A DNA stretch of 64,000 nucleotides from Limnanthes douglasii subsp. nivea (lineage: Eukaryota > Streptophyta > Magnoliopsida > Brassicales > Limnanthaceae). Each line of letters begins with the position of its first letter. Position 1 is the stretch's first letter. The stretch covers positions 152,615,187 through 152,679,186 of the forward strand of contig JAUPFV010000001.1 of NCBI GenBank assembly GCA_036936605.1. Reading direction: 5' to 3'. Position numbers and translations under genes: made by a program. The notes beneath the pieces were generated by a model, which worked only from the letters and a program-made list of their open reading frames with translations, was not told where the DNA came from and did not search any database. Positions 61,146-64,000 of this stretch are shown here, one piece after another.

Positions 61146-62090
61146 TTGGGACAAGTTTTATGGTTTGTTGCCAAATACGCGTTTATGTCCCCATCTGTCC
61201 AATTTTTGGGGTATATTATTTCTGTTGAAGGGTTACGAGCTGATCCGAGCAAAGTTGCTGCAGTGGACCAGTGGCCTCGGCCTACTTCCATCATCGAGGT
61301 TCGCAGTTTTCATGGTTTAGCTTCTTTTTATCGGTGTTTTATTCCTCATTTCAGCAGTGTTATGGCCCCGATTACGGATTGCATGAAGGGAACGAAATTT
61401 GAATGGTGTGAGGATGCTGATGCGGCGTTTACAGAGATTAAACGGCGTCTCACCAATGCACCTATTCTGGTGCTGCCCGACTTTTCCCAGCCATTTGAGC
61501 GTCGTTGTGATGCGTCTAAATTTGGTATTGGGGCAGTTCTTTCCCAGTCAGGGCGTCATGTGGCTTTCTTCAGTGAGAAACTGGCGAGTGCTAAGCTGCG
61601 ATTTAGTACATATGACATTGAATTTTATGTTGTGGTTCAGGCTATCAAGCATTGGCGTCATTATTTGTTTCAGCGTGAATTTGTGTTATATACTGATCAT
61701 GACTCTTTGAAGTATCTTGGCAGCCAGGACAAGGTCTGTCATCGACACGCTTCTTGGATAGCTTACTTGAAGCAGTTCACTTTTGTCATCAAGCACAAGG
61801 CCGGTATTACAAATCGGGTTGCTGATGCTCTCAGCCGTCGTCACAATCTGCTGACTAAAATGCGAGTTCAGGTTCCTGGCTTTAATTCTTTTATTGTCCT
61901 TTATGCTACAAACTCGTTCTTCTCTCGGGTTATTGAACTAATTCAGCAGGGGACACAATCTGATTTTTTAATGGAGGATAGATTTCTCTTTCGCGGGGTA
62001 CAATTGTGTATCACTGACTGTAGCTTGCGTCTTCAGTTGATCAAGGAGCTGCATGCCGAGGGTCATGTGGGCCGTGATAGGACATACTAG
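61146..62090 (+). pseudogene. Chromovirus RT thumb, RNase H and integrase zinc domain start
   Basis: The open stretch begins in the RT thumb ([20 protein letters not shown]), then FEWCEDADAAFTEIKRRL, then RNase H (FERRCDASKFGIGAVLSQ, FSEKLASAKLRFSTYDIEF with the glutamate, LYTDHDSLKYL with the Asp). Its end has NRVADALSRR. The integrase zinc domain starts EGHVGRDRTY and is cut by a TAG at 62088-62090 (CAG to TAG is likely). Confidence 0.85.
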
Positions 62091-63186
62091 TTACTGTCCG
62101 CATCATATTTTTGGCCTTCGATGCGTAAGGAATTTGATCGTTATGTCTCCCGTTGTCGAGTTTGTCAGTTGGCCAAGGGAACATCAACAAATGCGGGTCT
62201 TTATTTTCCGTTGGCAATTCCTACTCAGCCCTGGGCCGACATCAGTATGGATTTTGTACTTGGATTACCCCAAACACAGCGTGGATTCGACTTTATTTTT
62301 GTGGTGGTTGATCATTTTTCTAAGATGGTACACTTCATCCCATGTAGACAGACATCTGATGCAGTGTGTGTCGCATAAATTTTCTTTCGAGAGATTTACC
62401 GCATTCATGGCCTCCCTAGTGCCATAGTTTCTGACCGTGACACCAGGTTTGTGAGTCATTTATGGCACAGCTTATGGCGCATGGTGAATACGCAGCTCAG
62501 TTTCAGTAGTGCCTACCACCCCCAGACTGATGGTCAGACAGAGGTGGTTAACCGTTCCCTCGGTAACTTGTTGCGCAGCCTCGTGGGAGATCACCCGAAG
62601 GCGTTGGATCAGCGCCTACCGCAGGCAGAGTTTGCCCACAACCATGCCCTTAACCGCTCGACGGGTCTTTGTCCTTTCCATGTGGTGTATGGTGTTGTAC
62701 CCCGGCACCTGTGGACTTGCTCGTCCTGCCTAGTAAAATTCGTGTTCACACAACTGCTGCTGAGGAGCTTGTATTGCAGATTCGCCAAACCCACCAGAAG
62801 ACATACAATCAGCTTGTCTTGAGCACCGCAAAGTATAAGTCTCAGGTGGATTCTTATCGTCGTCCTGTACAGTTCGAAGTTGTTGACTATGTGTGGGCAG
62901 TTCTAACCAAGGCTCGGTACCTTTCCGGTGAGTACAACAAACTGGCCGCGCGGAAGATTGGACTTGTGGAGATTGTGGAGAGGATCAACCCGAATGCTTA
63001 TCGGCTGCGCTTGCCTAGCCATGTCAGTACGTCTGATGTCTTTAATGTTATGCAGGTGACTCTTCTGACGAGGAGTCTGGTTCCAATTTGAAGGTGAATC
63101 TTCTCTACCACGGAGGGGATGATGCAGACAGATTGGCGCTAGAATTTATGAAGACAGGCGATTACTCGAAGAATGCAGCGAATTGA
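62091..63186 (+). pseudogene. Chromovirus integrase, C-terminus overlapping the 3' LTR
   Basis: The zinc domain ends CRVCQLAKG. The DDE core has Asp in SMDFVLGLP, Asp in IVSDRDTRF and Glu in DGQTEVVNR, in pieces separated by a TAA at 62376-62378 and frameshifts near 62390-62450 and 62690. The C-terminal domain is FEVVDYVWAVLTKARYL and PSHVSTSDVFNV. A shift near 63050 leads to a Ser/Asp/Glu-rich tail (GDSSDEESGSN) whose frame crosses into the 3' LTR at 63123 and ends at TGA 63184-63186. About 21 codons are encoded by the LTR. Confidence 0.75.
63112..63118 (+). promoter_or_regulatory. Chromovirus polypurine tract
   Basis: ggagggg just upstream of the 3' LTR. It is short but correctly placed. 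Confidence 0.6.
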
Positions 63187-63486
63187 CAGTTTCGGAGCTT
63201 CCGGTGTCCGATTTTGACCCACAGCACCTTATTTCGAAAGGAACGACGCCACGAGTTGAAGTCATCAGCTACGCTTGTGACATATGGCGTATTTTGGACA
63301 TTCAGAGTCGTTTACTATTTTATTTCGAATTTTTATTATTTTTGGACATTTTTGGTATTTTCGTATAAAAGTTTTCATTCGAATCCATATTTAAACAGAT
63401 TTTGTTTACGCTGTAAGGGAGTTAAATTTTAATAAAGAAAATTAAGATTTCTCCTATATTGACTTTTCTACGTTTATTCTGTATCA
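63123..63486 (+). repeat. Chromovirus 3' LTR
   Basis: 364 bases. Most differences from the 5' LTR are transitions, as expected from decay of methylated cytosines. Confidence 0.9.
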
Positions 63487-64000
63487 ATTTTCAAATTATT
63501 TGTTTGGAACCGTAATCTAAAAAATATAATATTAAAAAATTCAAAATTGAAAAATAAAAAAACGGTATTAATACAATTATATTATTAAAAAATTAGGTGG
63601 TTATCTTAAACAAGATTGAGGGTCATGAATACGTAGTTTTGATCATAAAATAATGATGGATCGATTATCCATAAATAGAAACTATATCTTTTACGAGATG
63701 GTCTGGAGTAGAAATCATACATTTTCTGTTATATTCCAGACAAAATATTATAACGTCGATATCGGATAGCAATTGACGAAAAGTGGCTATTCGACTTAAT
63801 TACTCTTTATTTTTGCGACCCTCACAATCGAATTAATGGACACTTCTTGACCAGATGATGCTCATGGCACTAGATAACCACACATTAGGTCTTCTCTTAG
63901 AATAAAATTAAAGGATCTAAAGATAAACTTAAAGAAATTTAAAGATAACAAGATTATTATATTCCAGCATTCACTTAATATAGCAATTTTAGGACATGAC
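63487..64000. other. AT-rich flank
   Basis: Nothing recognisable on either strand. Confidence 0.5.

Larger units (their letters stand above)
58466..63486 (+). mobile_element. Ty3/gypsy chromovirus, CRM-like (decayed)
   Basis: 5,021 bases with 364-base LTRs, TG...CA ends, an initiator-Met primer site, a polypurine tract, and gag-protease-RT-RNase H-integrase in that order. The integrase C-terminus (EYNKLAARKIG, NAYRLRLPSHVSTSDVFNV) is of the chromovirus type, and the frame continues into the 3' LTR, a feature described for CRM centromeric elements. LTRs differ at about 49 of 364 sites by eye (about 13%), so this insertion is much older than the Tat element. No clean target duplication was found. 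At least four stops and three frameshifts break the polyprotein. Confidence 0.8.

Noticed and set aside
58458..63491. Target-site duplication of the chromovirus
   Set aside because: Flanks read tttta on the left and atttt on the right; not identical, and too AT-rich to judge.

Overview
The window is plant nuclear DNA made almost entirely of nested and decayed transposable elements. The evidence is L1-type LINEs that carry a C-terminal RNase H, a Mutator-like element of the Kaonashi type with an ULP1 peptidase gene, a Ty3/gypsy Tat element with two RNase H domains and antisense genes, a chromovirus with an initiator-Met primer site, and a Ty1/copia remnant. The DNA between elements is very AT-rich. 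A eudicot is likely, but no species can be named. I see no intact host gene, rRNA or tRNA gene.

Layout. 1-6,100: an old gypsy element on the minus strand (integrase and RNase H remnants) that contains a recent 711-bp tandem duplication; frame-broken coding-like DNA lies on the opposite strand at 1,041-2,640. 6,100-10,150: AT-rich DNA, a small hairpin, a promoter-like stretch and a possible first exon of a host gene. 10,150-15,600: LINE A, minus strand. 16,610-38,537: a MULE of about 22 kb flanked by an identical 9-bp sequence. It holds a transposase pseudogene (+), an ULP1-like gene (-), a small third gene (-), and one repeat family that fills its introns and spacers. Inside it, at 21,406-31,896, sits a 10.5-kb Tat element with 460-bp LTRs that differ at 3 sites; its 5-bp target duplication splits the small MULE gene in frame. 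38,546-43,700: AT-rich DNA, an LTR-like piece and a degenerate tandem repeat. 43,740-47,500: LINE B (+), a relative of LINE A. 49,200-51,900: copia remnant (+). 53,620-57,560: LINE C (+), a different LINE group. 58,466-63,486: a chromovirus with 364-bp LTRs about 13% diverged, whose polyprotein frame runs into its 3' LTR as in CRM centromeric elements.

How it works together. Nothing here looks autonomous today. The MULE once had a complete toolkit (DDE transposase with SWIM finger, ULP1 peptidase, small nuclear-type protein). The Tat element landed in it recently, but carries more stop codons than its LTR age predicts, which suggests it moved while already defective, using proteins supplied in trans. 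The points most worth a second look are the split small MULE gene, the MULE-wide repeat in introns, the CTGTCCGG motif spread over the Tat element, and the LTR-overlapping C-terminus of the chromovirus. All readings are by eye from the sequence; no searches were run.
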